The notes: a model not told the origin generated them from the sequence alone. A DNA stretch of 64,000 nt from MED-G105 sp039814575 (GCA_039814575.1 JBCCAY010000001.1:62001-126000), one strand, 5' to 3'; shown: positions 34,001 to 49,000, counted from the stretch's first letter. A program made the numbers and translations.

Positions 34001-37000
34001 TGTCACCGCCGCCGTCAAGGCGATCGGCGCTCGCGCCGGACGTCAACGTATCGTCCCCAGCGCCGCCCTCAAGCGTATCCGCGCCAGCGCCGCCGTCTAA
34101 TTCATCCGCCCCCGCGCCGCCTTGGATGAGGTTAGCGCCCGTGTCACCGGTCAATGTGTCGTTATTGCCGGAGCCGAGAAGGTTTTCAATATCTGTATAC
34201 GTATCACCGAAAGCATCGCCGGACGTGCCGCCGCTAGCGAGGTTCGCGGCAACGCCGGCGCCGGCGCCGGCATAGCTCGCGGTGTCGAGATCGCCGCCGC
34301 CGTCAAGGGCGTCTGCGCCGGCGCCGCCTTCAAGCGTGTCAGCGCCCGTTCCGCCTTGCAAATTGTCTGCGCCGCCAGCGCCGGACAGCTCGTCCGCGCC
34401 AGCCCCGCCGATAAGCGTTTCCGAAGCGCCGGAGCCCGTCAATGTGTCAGCGCTATCGCCGCCGTCGACATATGCGACGCCGCCGCCGAGCGTCACCGCG
34501 TCGCCGTTTGACGTGCCGAGAATGCGTTCGATGTCGACAAAAGTATCGCCCGACGCATCGCCTGTGCCGGCGCCCGTACCGACATTCAAGGTGATCGCTG
34601 CGGAACCCTCATAACTCGCCGTATCCGTGCCGCCGCCGCCCTGGTGAACGTCAGAGCCTGCGCCACCGATAAGAAGATCATCTTCCGACCCGCCGGAGAG
34701 CGTGTCATTGCCTGCATCGCCTTCTAGCGTGTCAGCGTCGGCGCCGCCATCGAGACTGTCGCCGGCCGCGCCGCCGACAAGGCTGTCCGAGCCCGCATCG
34801 CCCACAAGCGTATCCGCGCCGCCGTCACCAAGAAGGGTATCCGCGCCGGCCGCACCCGTCAGAACGTTCGCCGCGCCATCGCCCGTTAACGCATCATTGT
34901 TCCCCGTACCGATGACGTTCTCAATGCCGGAAAGCGTGTCGCCCGCCGCATCGCCGCCAGAGGCGGAATTCGTTCCGAGATTGATGGTGACAGCTGTAGA
35001 GCCGGTGTAATCCACCGTATCAAGATCAGCGCCGCCGACGAGGCTGTCGCCGCCAGCGCCGCCGATCAGCGTATCGTCGCCGGAACCGCCGTCGAGCGTG
35101 TCGGCGCCGCCAGCGCCGGAAATGGTGTCTTCGCCAGCGCCGCCGGTGAGCGTGTTGTCGCCGCCGTCGCCCGTAAGTGCATTCGCCGCTGTGGCGGAAC
35201 CAATGACCGCTTCAACATTCGCGATCGTGTCGCCGGCCGCATCGCCGCCTGACCCTGCGCCGCCGCCAATCGTGATCGTCACGCCGCCGGTTGACGCTGA
35301 GTAATCGACCGTATCCGTATCACCGCCGCCATCGATATTGTCAGCGCCTGCATCGCCAATGAAACGGTCATCGCCCGATCCGCCGTCAAGGCTGTCCGCC
35401 CCATCACCGCCAGAAAGCGTGTCAGCGCCGCCGTCGCCTTCCAGCGTGTCATTGCTGTCGCCGCCCGAGAGGCTGTCGCCGTCGGCGCCGCCCACGAGAC
35501 TGTCCGTACCGGCATCGCCTTCAAGCGTGTCAGCGCCGGCGTCACCGATGAGCGTGTCGTTATTGGCGCCGCCCACAAGGCTGTCAGCGTTCGCGCCGCC
35601 GTCGAGACTGTCATTGCCCGCACCGCCTGAGAGCGTGTCCGCGCCGACGCCGCCGGTAATCGTGTTGGCGTCCGCGGAACCCGTGATGGCGTCATCGCCG
35701 CCAGAACCAATTACATTCTCAATAGCGACAAGCGTGTCGCCCGCGGCGTCGCCGGCCGACCCGGACCCGGCGCCAAGATCAAGCGTCACGGCCGATCCGG
35801 AACCAGAGTAATCGACCGTGTCCGTATCAGCGCCGCCATCCAGACGGTCAGCGCTTGCGCCCGATGTTAAGGTGTCGTCACCGCCATCGCCTTCCAGCGT
35901 ATCCGTGCCGGTTCCGCCGTCTAGCACATCGCCAGCCGCGCCGCCTTGAATGAGGTTCGCGCCGCCATCGCCAGTGAGGGTGTCGGCGCTGCCAGACCCC
36001 AAAAGGTTCTCAATCGCCGTATACGTATCGCCGGCCGCGTCGCCAGATACGCCGCCGGTCGCTAAGTTCGCGGAAACGCCGCTCGCTGCACCGGAATAAT
36101 CAGCCGTATCCGTATCAGCGCCACCATCTAAAACATCTGCGCCAGCGCCGCCGGCCAGCGTGTCATCACCCGACCCGCTTTGCAGGGAGTCAATGCCACC
36201 GTCGCCTTGAAGGTCGTCAGCCCCAAGGCCGCCAATTAGAGTTTCAGCGCTCGCCGTACCGATAAGCGTATCAGCTCCGTCGCCGCCGTCGACATAAGCA
36301 ATGCCGCCGCCAAGCGTCACCGAGTCATTGTTAGACGAACCAAGAATTCGCTCTATGTCCGTAAACGTATCGCCTGCCGCATCGCCTGTGCCTGTGCCTG
36401 CGCCCAGATTAAGGGTAATCGCCGCCGAGCCCTCATAGCTCGCCGTATCGATACCGCCGCCGCCTTGGTGATCATCAGCGCCGGCACCGCCGATAAGAAG
36501 GTCGTTTTCCGTGCCACCCGACAAGGTGTCATTGCCGGAGCCACCCGTTAGCGTATCCGCGCCTGCGCCGCCGTCAAGGAAGTCCGCGTTCGCGCCGCCG
36601 TCAAGTTCGTCAGCGTCGCCCCCGCCGGTCAGTGTATTGGCACCACCGTCGCCGGTCAGCGTATCGGCGCCGCTGGTGCCGATGACGTTCTCCACGTTAA
36701 AGTAGGTGTCGCCCGCCGCATCGCCGCCGGCGCCTGTACCTGCATCAAGATCGACATTAACCGCCGCCCCAGAGCCGGAATAATCCACCGTGTCCGTATC
36801 AGCGCCGCCGTCAAGGCGGTCGGCGCTCGCGCCGGACGTGAGCGTGTCATTACCGCCCTCTCCATAGAGGCTGTCGGTTCCGGACCCGCCGTCAATCTCG
36901 TCAGCGCCGGCGCCGCCTTCAATAACGTTCGCCCCGCCATCGCCTTCGAGCGTATCATCGCCGCCCGAACCCAAGAGGTTCTCAATGTCCGTAAACGTAT

Positions 37001-40000
37001 CACCTGCGGCATCGCCCGCCGTGCCGCCTGTCAACAGACTGACCGCGACCGCCGCCACAGCAAGAGAATAGTCCGCGGTGTCAGTGTTGGCGCCGCCATC
37101 GAGCACATCAGCGCCGGCGCCGCCTTGCAGCGTATCGTCGCCGCCATCGCCTTCAAGCGTATCAGCACCGTCATCGCCGGAGAGAATATCATTGCCGGCG
37201 CCGCCCGTCAGCGTGTTGTCACTGCTGTTGCCAGTCAGCGTATCATTTCCACCCGACCCAAGCAGCGCTTCAATTCCGTTCAGCGTGTCGCCCGCCGCAT
37301 CGCCGCCGACACCAACACCGCCGTCAAGATCGATGTTCACCGCCGCTGCGGATGCGGAGTAATCCGCCAAATCAAGACCCGCACCGCCTCTGATGAGGTC
37401 GGCGCCGCCAAGACCGGCGAGGGTGTCCTCGCCCGCATCGCCAAAGAGTTCGTTCGCGGCGCCGTCACCGGTCAAAGTGTCATTAGAACCGGAGCCAAAG
37501 ACGTTCTCAATGTCGTTCAGATCATCGCCAGCCGCGTCGCCGCCGGAAGCGCTGTCCGTTTGCAGATTAATCAAAACGCCTGACGCCGACCCGGAGTAAC
37601 TCGCCGTGTCGGTATCCGCGCCGCCTTCGAGAACGTCAGCGCCAGCGCCGCCTTCAAGCGTGTCATCGCCAGCAGCGCCTTGCAGCGTTTCAGCAGCTGC
37701 ATCGCCGGTGATAGAGTCAGCGTTGCTCGTTCCAATGACAACTTCAACAGCTGTCAGCGTGTCGCCAGCCGCATCACCGCCGGAGCCGGCGCCGCCGCCG
37801 ATTTCAACTGTGACGCCGCCCGATGACCCCGAGTAGTCAACGGTGTCCGTACCGCCTTCGCCGTCGAACAGGTCGGCGCCGGAACCGCTAATGATCGTGT
37901 CGTCGCCAAGGCCTCCGCGAACCGTGTCGCCGCCGTCGCCGCCGGTGAACGTCTCGCCGGCGCCAGCGCCCGTTAAACTGTCCCCTGAAGAGCTGCCGAT
38001 GAGCACTTCAATATTGGAGAGTACGTCGCCAGCAGCGTCATTGCCGACGCCAGCCGTGCCGTCGAGATAAACGGTGACGGCCCCCGCTGAGCCAGAATAG
38101 TCCGCCGTATCGAGGTCGCCGCCGCCGTCCATTTGGTCAGCGCCCGCGCTCGAGAGAAAGAGGTCAGCGCCTGCTTCACCGAATAACGTATCGTCACCGC
38201 CGGCGCCGTCAAGCGTATCGGCTTGCAGACCGCCTTCGATACTGTTCGCCCCGCCGTCGCCGACTAAGCTGTCATTGAAATCGGTGCCGATGACGTTCTC
38301 GATGCTGATGTAAACGTCGCTCGTCGCTTCGCCGCCCGTTCCGCCCGTCGCGAGGTTAACGGTGACGGACGCCGTGGCGGCGGAATAGTCGGCCGTATCC
38401 GTGCCGCCGTCGCCATCGAGCGTATCAGCGCCTGCCGCGCCTGCGAGGGTGTCATCGCTAAGGCCGCCAAACAGCGATTGAGCGCCGACGTCGCCAAAGA
38501 TGAAGTCCGCCTGGTCGGAACCAATTACCGTCTCAATGCCGGTGAGGGTGTCGCCGGCCGCAAAGCCGCCGGAGGATACACGTCCATCGAGGTAAACGGT
38601 CACGCCCGCCGTGGAACCGCTATAGTCGATAACATCTGTGCCTGCGCCGCCGGTGATGTCGTCAGCGCCTGCATCGCCGATAAGGGAGTCGTCGCCGTCT
38701 CGTCCGTCAATCGTGTTGTCGAGCCCATCGCCCCCGATGGTATCAGCTTGATCCGTACCGATGATATTCTCAATCGCCGTCAGCGTATCGCCCGCAGCGC
38801 CGCCGCCGACAGTGCCGGCGTCAAGGTTCACCGTAACGCCTGTCGCGAGACCCGAATAATCCACCGTGTCGGAATCAGCGCCGCCGTCGATGCTGTCATT
38901 ACCGGCGCCGCCGATAAAGACGTCCGCGCCTGTTTCGCCATAAAGGCTGTCGTCGCCGGCGCCGCCCGTAATCGTGTCTTGGCCAATACCGCCGCGCAGC
39001 GTGTCTGATTCCGTACCGCCGTCGATGACGTCATCGTCGCTGCCGCCTTCGATCGAGTCCGTGCCGGCGCCGCCCAGAAGCGTATCATCGCCGAGATCGC
39101 CGGTGATGACATCGGCATCGCCGTCGCCGGAGAGGGAGTCATTATCCGCGCCGCCCACAAGCGTATCCGCGCCGGCGCCGCCGAAGACAGTGTCGTCGCC
39201 CGCGCCGCCTTCGATTTCATTGCCAACACCGTCGCCGGTGAGGCTGTCATTGAAATCCGACCCGATGATTGACTCTATTTCAGTATACGTATCGTTTGCC
39301 GCGTCGTCGCCGGAACCCGTGCCGGCTGCGAGATCGATGGTGACTGCGCCGGTTGCGTTAGAGTAGTCGACCGCATCAACGCCGCCGCCGCCGTCAAACG
39401 CATCGCCGGCTGCGCCCGCGCCGCCATCTAAGATATCATCGCCAAGACCGCCGGAAAGCTCATTGGCGCCCGTATCGCCGATCAGCGTATCATTATTATC
39501 AGAGCCAAGAAGGTTTTCGATATCGATGAGCGTATCGCCGCCGGCGTCGCTGTTTAGCGCTGTGCCGAGTTCAAGATCGATGCGCACGGCCCCGCCGGCG
39601 CCGGCATAAGACGCCGTGTCGTTGCCAGCGCCGCCGTCAATGCGGTCCGCGCCGACGCCGCCTTGTAGGAAATCGTCAGACGCCCCGCCGTCTAGCGTGT
39701 TGTCTTGCCCAGCGCCAATCAGCGTGTCGGACTGGTTGGTGCCAATGACGCGCTCGATATTCGCGTAAGTGTCGCCTTGCGCTTCACCGCCTTGCCCCGT
39801 GCCCGCGAGGAGGTCAATGATGACGCCGACGCCTTCGGCTGAGAAGTCTATGACATCATCGCCCGACCCGCCATCAATTGCGTCAGCGCCGACTCCGCCG
39901 AACAGCGTGTCGTCATTGGCGCCGCCGTCAAGCGTATCGTCGCCGTCTTCACCATAGAGGATGTCGTTCCCGGAATCGCCGTCTAGGCTGTCGAGACCGA

Positions 40001-43000
40001 GACCGCCATAGATGGTGTCGTTGTTGGACCCACCTTGGATGGTGTCATTATCTTCACCGCCTAAGATGCTATCAGCGCCGTCATTACCCTGAATAGAATC
40101 ATCGCCAAGACCGCCAGCAAGCGAGTCGTTGCCGGTGCCGCCCGTTATCGTGTCGTTGTCTTCGCCGCCGTCAATGGTGTCGTTGTTGCCGTCGCCGGTC
40201 AGGCTGTCAGCGCCAAGACCGCCTTCAATAGAGTCACCGCCGTCCGAACCACGCAGAACGTTAGCGTTATCGTCGCCAATAAGCGTATCGGCGCTGGTCG
40301 AACCAAATACGTCCTCAATGCTCGTGTAAACATCACCGTTAGCGCGACCAAGCGTTCCGACGCCAAGCGACAGATCTACGGCGATTGATCCGCCAGCGTC
40401 ATTGAACACAATCCGGTCCTGGCCGTCACCGCCATCGATAGAGTCAGCGCCGTCACGGCCATAGAGGTGTTGGTCGTTGCCATCGCCGCCGATGATGGTG
40501 TCATCGGTATTGGTGCCATAGAGCGTGTCATTGAATGTCGACCCAATCAATACCTCAGTATCAAGAATGGTGTCGCCGGCCGCATGACCGCCCGTGCCAA
40601 CATCACCGCTGAGACGAATGTTCACCGCTGCATTCGATGCCGTGTAATCAGCGGTATCAACGCCCGCGCCGCCTTCCAAGCGGTCAGCCCCAAGTCCGCC
40701 GATGAGCGTATCGTCATCAGCGTCGCCATAAAGCGTGTCAGCGCCATCGCCGCCGGTGAGGCTGTCATTGCCGTCTTCGCCGCGCAGAACGTTGGCCCCC
40801 GTGTCGCCGGTGAGCGTATCGTCTGAGTCCGTTCCCTGAAGGTTCTCGATGCCGATATAGACATCGCCCGCGGCGTCATTGGTGTTGGCCGCTGCATTTG
40901 CAAGGTCAGCAACAACGCCCGTCGCCGCGCCTAAGTAGGAGGCCGTGTCCGTACCTGCGTCGCCGTCAAGCGTATCCGCGCCGCCGAAACCGGTGAGCGT
41001 GTCGTCGCCGGCGTCCGCCTCAAGAAGATTGTCCACATTGTCGCCAGCGATCGTATCGTTCTGCGTGGTGCCAATGATGTTCTCAATGTTTGACAACACG
41101 TCACCCGACGCGTCACCTGACCCGCCAGCACCGAGAAGCAAACTGACATTCACGCCGAAAGCGGACGCCGAATAATCAGCCGTGTCAACGCCGGCGCCGC
41201 CGTCGAGCGTGTCGCCGCCCGCGCCGCCAATAAGCGTATCGTCTAACAAACCGCCGACGAGGCTGTTGTTCGCCGTATCGCCGGTAATTTCATCGGCGAA
41301 GTCCGACCCGATGACCGCTTCAACATCATTATACGTATCGCCTGCCGCAGTGCCGCCGGTCGCTGTGTCCGTTGCAAGATTGACCGTGATCGCTTGCGCT
41401 GAGGCGGAATAGTCTGCCGTGTCGAACCCGGTGCCGCCATCCAGTTCGTCAGCGCCGAGACCGCCGATCAGCGTATCGTCGTCGCCGCCGCCAAAGAGCG
41501 AGTCAGCGCCCTCGCCGCCGTCAATCGTGTCCTCGCCGGCGTCGCCCGCGAGACTGTCGGCATCGCCGCCGCCAGTGATTGCGTCACCGTCATCACCGCC
41601 GGAAATGGTGTCCGCACCGCCGGCGCCGGCGAGCGTGTCAACGCCTGCGCCGCCCTGTAGATTGCTGCCGGTCGCCGCTGCGGTGATGTCATCGTCGAAT
41701 TCAGAGCCGCGTACGGTTTCAATGTCCGTAAACGTATCACCTGCCGCGTCGCCGCCAATGCCCGTTCCCGCCGTGAGCGACAACGTTACGCCGGCCCCGG
41801 CGTTGATATAGGTCGCCGTGTCGTTCCCAGCGCCGCCGTCAAGAGCGTCCGCGCCGCCGCGTCCTTCAAGGGTGTCGTCGCCGTCCGAACCGGACAGGGC
41901 GTTCGCCCCGCCGTCGCCCATAAGATCATCGCCAAGCGTCGAACCGAAGAGATTTTCAATACCAACGAGAATGTCGCCAAGCGCGTCGCCGCCAGAATTG
42001 GCGCCGCTTGTAAGGTTGACGGTTACGCCTTGCGTGGAGCCGGCATAGCTCGCCGTATCCGTACCAGCGCCGCCAACGATGGAGTCGACGCCGCCGGCGC
42101 CTTCAAGCGTGTCATCAGATCCGCCGCCGAGGAGCGTGTTGGAGCCAGCGTCGCCGACAATCGTATCGCTAAAGTCCGAACCCGTTACGTTTTCAACACC
42201 CGACAGAGAGTCCCCGGCGGCGTGACCGCCAGTGTTCGTGTTTGTCGCGAGATTGACTGAAACGCCTACATTTGACGCGCTGTAGTCGGCGACGTCCGCC
42301 GCGCCAGCGCCGCCTTCCAGCGTATCAGCGCCGAGACCGCCGGCAAGCGTGTCCGTATCCGCGCCGCCGTCGAGGCTGTCCGCGGTTGTGCCGCCCGTCA
42401 GTTCGTCATTGCCAGCATTGCCGAGGAGCGTTGAACCTGTGTTCGCGGCGCTTAACGTATCAGCGAGGTTCGAGCCATCAATCGTCTCAATGCTGATGAG
42501 CTGATCGCCTGCGGCGTCGCCCGCCGTGCCGGTTCCCGCCTCAAGGTCCACCGCAACGCCGGCGGCTGCGCTTTGATAGCTCGCCGTGTCATCGCCCGCG
42601 CCGCCATCCAACGTGTCGGCGCCTTCGCGACCCTGCAGGACATCGTCCAAAAGACCGCCGGTTAGGCTATTGGCCGTATTATCGCCTTCAAGGGTATCGT
42701 CGAAATCGGACCCAATGAGATTTTCAATATTTGAGAGACTATCGCCCGCCGCGTCGCCGCCAACGCCCAAATTGCCTGCGAATAGTTGCGCGTTTACCCC
42801 AACGCCTGACGAAGCGTAGCTGGCGGTGTCCGTACCGGCGCCGCCGTCGAGCGTATCCGCGCCGTCAAAACCTTCAATCAGATCATTGCCGCCAAGACCA
42901 TCGATCTCATTGGCGTTATCATCGCCCGTCAATGTATCGGCGTTGCCGGAGCCTTCAAGGTTTTGAATGCTCGTCAGCGTGTCGCCCGCTGCGTCGCCGC

Positions 43001-46000
43001 CGGAATGAGTGTTCGTATCAAGATTAACATTGACGCCTGCGGTTGAGCCCGCATAGCTCGCCCAGTTCGTTCCCGTGCCGCCATCGAGGCTATCGGCGCC
43101 GGCGCCGCCTTCAAGCGTATCTTCGCTGGCGCCGCCGAGGAGGGTGTCGTCCCCGCCCTCGCCGGAGAGGTTGTCTGCGCCGTCCGCGCCGTCAAGCTCG
43201 TTCGCAGCGCCGTCGCCGGTGAGCGTATCACCGCTCGCCGAACCGATGACGTTTTCGACATTACTGATTTGATCAAGCGCCGCATCGCCGCCGGAGCCGA
43301 CACCCGTCGTGAGGTTCACGTCCACAGCCGCGGCTGAGGCGGAGTAATCGATGAGGTCCGTATCGGCGCCGCCGTCAATGGTGTCGCCCGCGCCAAGACC
43401 AATAAGCGTGTCATCGCCGGCGCCGCCAAACAACGCATTAACGTTGTCATCGCCCGTAAGCGCGTCAGCGTCCCCGGAACCCACTAGAACTTCGATGCTG
43501 GTGAGGGTGTCGCCCGCGGCGTCGCCGCCGGACGCTGTGCCGGCGTCAAGGTCAATCGTCACCCCTGCTCCGGAAGCGGAATAATCAGCACGATCAAGCC
43601 CGGCGCCGCCGTCGAGGCTGTCCGCGCCCGCGCCGCCGACAAGCGTGTCGTTCCCGCCAGCGCCTTCTAGGATGTTGCCTGCCGTATCGCCAGTGAGCGC
43701 ATCGGCATCGCCGGAACCGCGCAGGTTTTCAATGTCGAAATAGGTGTCGCCGGCAGCGTCGCCGCCAGCGTTCAAGCCATCATTAGCGAGGTTCGCAGTA
43801 ACGCCTGTTGTCGACGTCGTGTAGTCCGCCGTATCGGAACCAACGCCGCCTTGCAGAACGTCGCCGTCAGCGCCACCAGCGAGAATATCGTCCCCATCAC
43901 CGCCTTGTAAGACGTCGGCGCCAGCAAGACCTGTCAACGTGTCCGCGCCGTCAAGACCAGAAAGAATGTTGGTGAGCGCATCACCGCGCAACTGGTCGTC
44001 GCCGCCGTCCGACCCCGTTACGTTTTCAATGCCCGTCAATGTATCGTCTTGAGCGTCGCCGCCAATGCCGATGCCGGTGTCGAGGAAGACCGTAACGCCG
44101 GTCGCAGAGTTAGCGTAGTCGGCCGTATCGGTATTCGCGCCGCCGTCAAGGCTGTCCGCGCCGGCGCCGCCGCGTAACGTGTCATCGCCCGCCGCACCAA
44201 GAAGCGTATCCGCGCCGCCAGCGCCATCGAGCGTGTCAGCGCCAGCGCCGCCGTCGATGACGTTAGAATTGCCGTCACCCGTAAGCGTGTCGGCATTGTC
44301 CGAGCCCAGAAGATTTTCGATGTTCTGGAGATCGTCGCCTGCAGCGTCGCCGCCCGAGTGAGTGTTCGTAGCGATATTGACATTGACGCCCGCGCCGGAG
44401 CCGGCATAGCTCGCCGTGTCGCTGTCGGCGCCGCCATCGAGCGTGTCAGCGCCAGCGCCGCCGAGAAGCGTATCATTCCCTGCATCGCCGACGAGACTGT
44501 CAGCGCCGGCAAGACCGGTGAGCGCATCAGCGCCGCCAAGGCCGGTTAGAATATTGTCGCCGCCGTCGCCGCCAATCGTATCGTCACCCGCCGACCCGAT
44601 GACGTCTTCGATGCCGACAAGCGTGTCGCCATTGGCGTCGCCGCCAGTGCCTTGACCGAGATTAAGATCGACATTCACCGCCGCCGCTGACGCATTGTAA
44701 TCGACAACGTCTTGGTCCGCGCCGCCGACTAAGCTATCCGAGCCGCCAAGACCAATAAGCGTGTCATCGCCGGCGCCGCCGTCAAGAACGTTCGAGGCGC
44801 CGTCGCCCACAAGGCTGTCAGCGCTGCCCGACCCGGTGACGTTCGAAATGCCGGAAAGAACATCCCCCGCTGCATCGTTATTGGCGCCGGTCCCCGTCGT
44901 GAGGTTGACCGTAACGCCGCCGGCGGAAGTGGAGTAATCCGCCGTGTTCGTTCCGAGGCCGCCGACGAGCGTGTCAGCGCCCGCGCCGCCAATCAGAACG
45001 TCGTCGCCGCCTTCGCCTAAGAGGCTGTCATCGCCGCCGCGCCCGTCGAGCGTGTCTGCGCCCGCGCCGCCTTCAAAGACATTGCCGCCCGCGTCATTGT
45101 CGCCCGCGAGGCTGTCATCATTCGCCGAGCCCACGAGGTTCTCAACACCCGCGAGCGTATCGTCCTGAGCGTCGCCGCCGACGCCTGTGCCGGCTAAGAG
45201 ATCAATCGTCACGGCGCCCGTGGACGCGGCATAATCCGCCGTGTCCGTATCAGCGCCGCCGTCGATATCGTCTGCGCCAACCCCGCCGATGAGCGTGTCA
45301 TCGCCAGCGCCGCCGACAAGCGTATCATCGCCGTCGCCAGCGGAAAGGCTGTCGGCGCCGCCTTGACCGTCGAGAAGGTTGGCGTTCGGATCGCCGGTAA
45401 GCGTATCGTCGCCGGCGCCGCCAATGGCGCTTTCAATGGACGTCAAACTATCCGTACCGATATCAGCGCCTGTCGCCGAACCCGTATTGAGATTAACGGT
45501 GACGTTGGCCGTGGCGGCGCTGTAGTCCGCCGTATCGGTTCCTGCGCCGCCTTCGAGCGTATCATCGCCGCCGAGGCCTTCGAGCGTATCAGCGCCTGCG
45601 CCGCCGGTTAGAATATTCGCGCCGGCCTCACCCGTTAGGGCGTCATTGGCGTCTGAACCGATGAGGTTCTCAATGCCGGTGAGCGTGTCGCCGGTAGCGT
45701 CGCCGTCCGCCGCCGTACCGGCGTTGAGGTCAACGGTAACGCCCAGAACAGAGCCGGCATAGCTCGCCGTATCAGAGTCCGCGCCGCCGACAATGGAGTC
45801 CGCACCCGCGCCGCCGATAAGCGTGTCGAGGCCTGCGCCGCCGTCAAGCGTATCGTCGTCGGCAAGGCCCGAAATGAGGTCGTCGCCCGCCGCGCCCGTC
45901 AGCACGTTTTGGTTGGCGTCGCCCGTGAGCGTATCGTTTTCAGCCGAGCCCGTAAGATTCTCAATATCCGTAAGCTGATCGCCTTGCGCATGGCCGCCGG

Positions 46001-49000
46001 ACCCTGTTCCGGTTACGAGGCTGACATCAACAGCGGCGTTCGAGCCCGTGTAATCGGCTGTGTCATTATCCGCGCCGCCGATAAGCGTATCCGCGCCCGC
46101 AAGACCGCGCAGCGTGTCATTGCCCGCGCCGCCGTCTAACTCGTTCGCGTTCGCGTCGCCAATCAAAAAGTCGTCTTCAGACGATGCAATGACGCCTTCA
46201 ATGCTGATGAGCGTATCGCCGGTGGCGTCGCCGCCCGTGGCGGTTTGCGTCGACAGATCAACCGTCACGCCCGCCGCGGAAGCGGAATAGTCGACAATGT
46301 CCGTCTCCAGACCACCATCGAGCAAGTCCGCGCCAGCGCCGCCTTCGAGCGTATCGTCACCAGCCCCGCCAATGAGGTCGTTGTCGCCCGCATCACCCGA
46401 AAGACTGTCGGCAAAGTTAGACCCGACAAGGTTTTCGATATTGGTGAGCACGTCGCCCGCAGCGTCGCCGCCGACGCCCGGTCCGCCGTCAAGATCAACC
46501 GTCACCGCTCCGCCCGAACCGGTGTAATCAGCGGTGTCTTCATCGGCGCCGCCGTCGAGCCGATCAGCCTCAGAGCCGCCAAAGAGGGTGTCATCGCCGG
46601 CGTCGCCTTCAAGCGTGTCGGTTCCCGCGCCGCCGCGCAAAATGTCTGCGCCCGCGCCGCCCGTCAGCGTGTCGACGCCGTCGCCGGCGTCAAGACTGTC
46701 AGCCCCACCGCCGCCGGCGAGATTGTTGGCGTTGGTGTCGCCGATGATGGTGTCGTCATTCGCCGACCCAATGGCGTTTTCGATCGAAGAAAGATCGTCA
46801 TTGCCAATGTCCGTACCCGTTGCAGAGCCGGCCGCCAGATTGACGACGACGCTGTTAGCCGCTGCGCTATAGTCAACCGTATCAGACGCGCCGCCGCCGT
46901 CGAGCGTATCGTCGCCGCCAAGGCCGGTGAGCGTATCAGCGCCGTCGCCGCCATCGATGATATTGGCGTTGGCGTCGCCGGTGAGGGTGTCGCTCTGGTC
47001 GGAACCGACAAGGTTTTCAATTGCAGTGAGCGTATCGCCCGCGGCGTCGCCGCCCGCCGCTGTGCCGGCGCCAAGATTGACGTTAACGCCCGCCGCTGAG
47101 CCGGCATAGCTCGCCGTGTCGGTGTCCGCGCCGCCGTCGAGACTGTCAGCGCCGGCGCCGCCCGTCAGCGTGTCGACGCCGGCGTCGCCTTGCAGCGTGT
47201 CCGCGCCGGCAAGGCCCGTCAGACTGTCCGCGCCCGCCGCGCCAATAAGGCTGTTATCGCCCGCATCGCCTTGCAGCGTGTCATCGTCGGCCGAGCCGAT
47301 TACATTCTCTATACTGAAGAGCTGATCGCCTTGCGCATGGCCACCGGAACCGGCGCCGCCGCCAAGGTCGATATTCACGCCGGCGTTAGAGCCGGTATAG
47401 TCCGCCGTATCGGACCCAGCATCGCCGCGCAGACTGTCCGCGCCGGCACCGCCGCGCAGGGTGTCGTCTTCAGCGCCGCCTTGTAGATCATTGACCGCCG
47501 CATCGCCGACAATGCTGTCAGCGCCCGCGGAACCCAAGACGCCTTCAATGCCGGCGAGCGTATCGCCCGCGGCGTCGCCGCCGGACGCCGTTCCACCATC
47601 AAGGTCGATCGTCACCGCAGCGGCAGATCCGCTATAATCAGCATAATCAAAGCCGGTCCCGCCATCGAGGCTGTCAGCGCCGCCGCGTCCTTCAAGCGTA
47701 TCAGCGCCGCCCTCGCCTAAGAGCACGTTCGCGGCGCCGTCTCCGGACAGAACGTCATCGGAGTTGGAGCCTGTGACGTTTTCGATGTTCGTCAGCGTAT
47801 CGCCCGCCGCGTGACCGCCAACGCCGGGGCCGCCAGTAAGATCAATCGTTACGCCGGACAGGGATAATTGATAATCGGCCGTATCAACGCCGGCGCCGCC
47901 TTCTAAGACGTCTGCGCCATCGCCGCCAATAAGCGTGTCATCGTCCGCACCGCCGTCAAGCGTGTCCGTTCCATCGCCGCCAAAGAGCGTGTCTTCGCCG
48001 GCTTCGCCTTCCAACGTATCCGCGCCGTCGCCGGCGGAAATGGTGTCCGCGCCGCCGCCGCCCACAAGCTGGTTGTCGCCGGTGTCGCCCGTCAGCGTGT
48101 CATCGCCCGCCGACCCCACAGCGTTTTCGATGTTGTTTAATTGGTCTGTACCTGTTGCAGTGCCTGTTGCGGAGCCTGTGCCAAGATTGACGTTCACCGC
48201 AGCGGCCGCCGCACTGAAGTCCGCTGTGTCGTCGCCCGCGCCGCCCTCAAGCGTATCGTCGCCGCCCGCGCCAATAAGCGTATCAGCGCCTATGCCGCCG
48301 TCGATAATGTTGGCCGCACCGTCACCAGCAAGGGTGTCGCTTTGGTCAGAGCCGAGAAGGTTCTCAATCGCGGTCAGCGTATCGCCCGCGGCGTCGCCGC
48401 CAGACGCCGTTCCTGCGCCGAGGTCAACGTTTACGCCCGCCGCTGAGCCGGCGTAGCTCGCCGTGTCCGCATCAGCACCGCCGTCAAGGCTGTCGGCGCC
48501 CGCGCCGCCGATAAGCGTGTCAACGCCCGCAGCGCCAATCAGCGTATCAGCGCCGCCAAGACCCGTCAGGCTGTCTTCGCCTGCGGCGCCGTCGAGCACA
48601 TTGTCGCCGCCGTCGCCCGTAAGGGTGTCGCCGTCGCCCGAGCCGACGAGGTTCTCAATGTCGAAGAGTTGGTCGCCTTGGGCGTGCCCGCCAACGCCGG
48701 CGCCCGTTTGCAGATCAACATTAACGCCAGCGCTTGAGCCCGTGTAGTCCGCAGTATCGATACCCGTGCCGCCGCGCAGACTATCCGCGGCGCCAAGACC
48801 CCGCAACGTGTCAGCGCCGGCGCCGCCGTCCAGCTCATTGATGGCGCCGTCGCCAATAAGAAGATCGTCTCCGGACGATCCGATAACGCCTTCGATCGCC
48901 GTCAGCGTATCCCCAGCCGCATCGCCGCCTGTGGCCGTGCCGGCGTCGAGATTAATCGTCACCGCCGCACCGGAGCCGGAGTAATCTACCGTGTCGAAAT

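Noticed and set aside
46245..47099. Long plus-strand frames opposite the giant RTX gene (for example 284 and 260 codons at 46245 and 32100)
   Set aside because: They mirror the repeat array, consist of recurring Arg/Ala/Val-rich text, have no start-site context and no domain character. They result from the skewed codon content of the RTX repeats.
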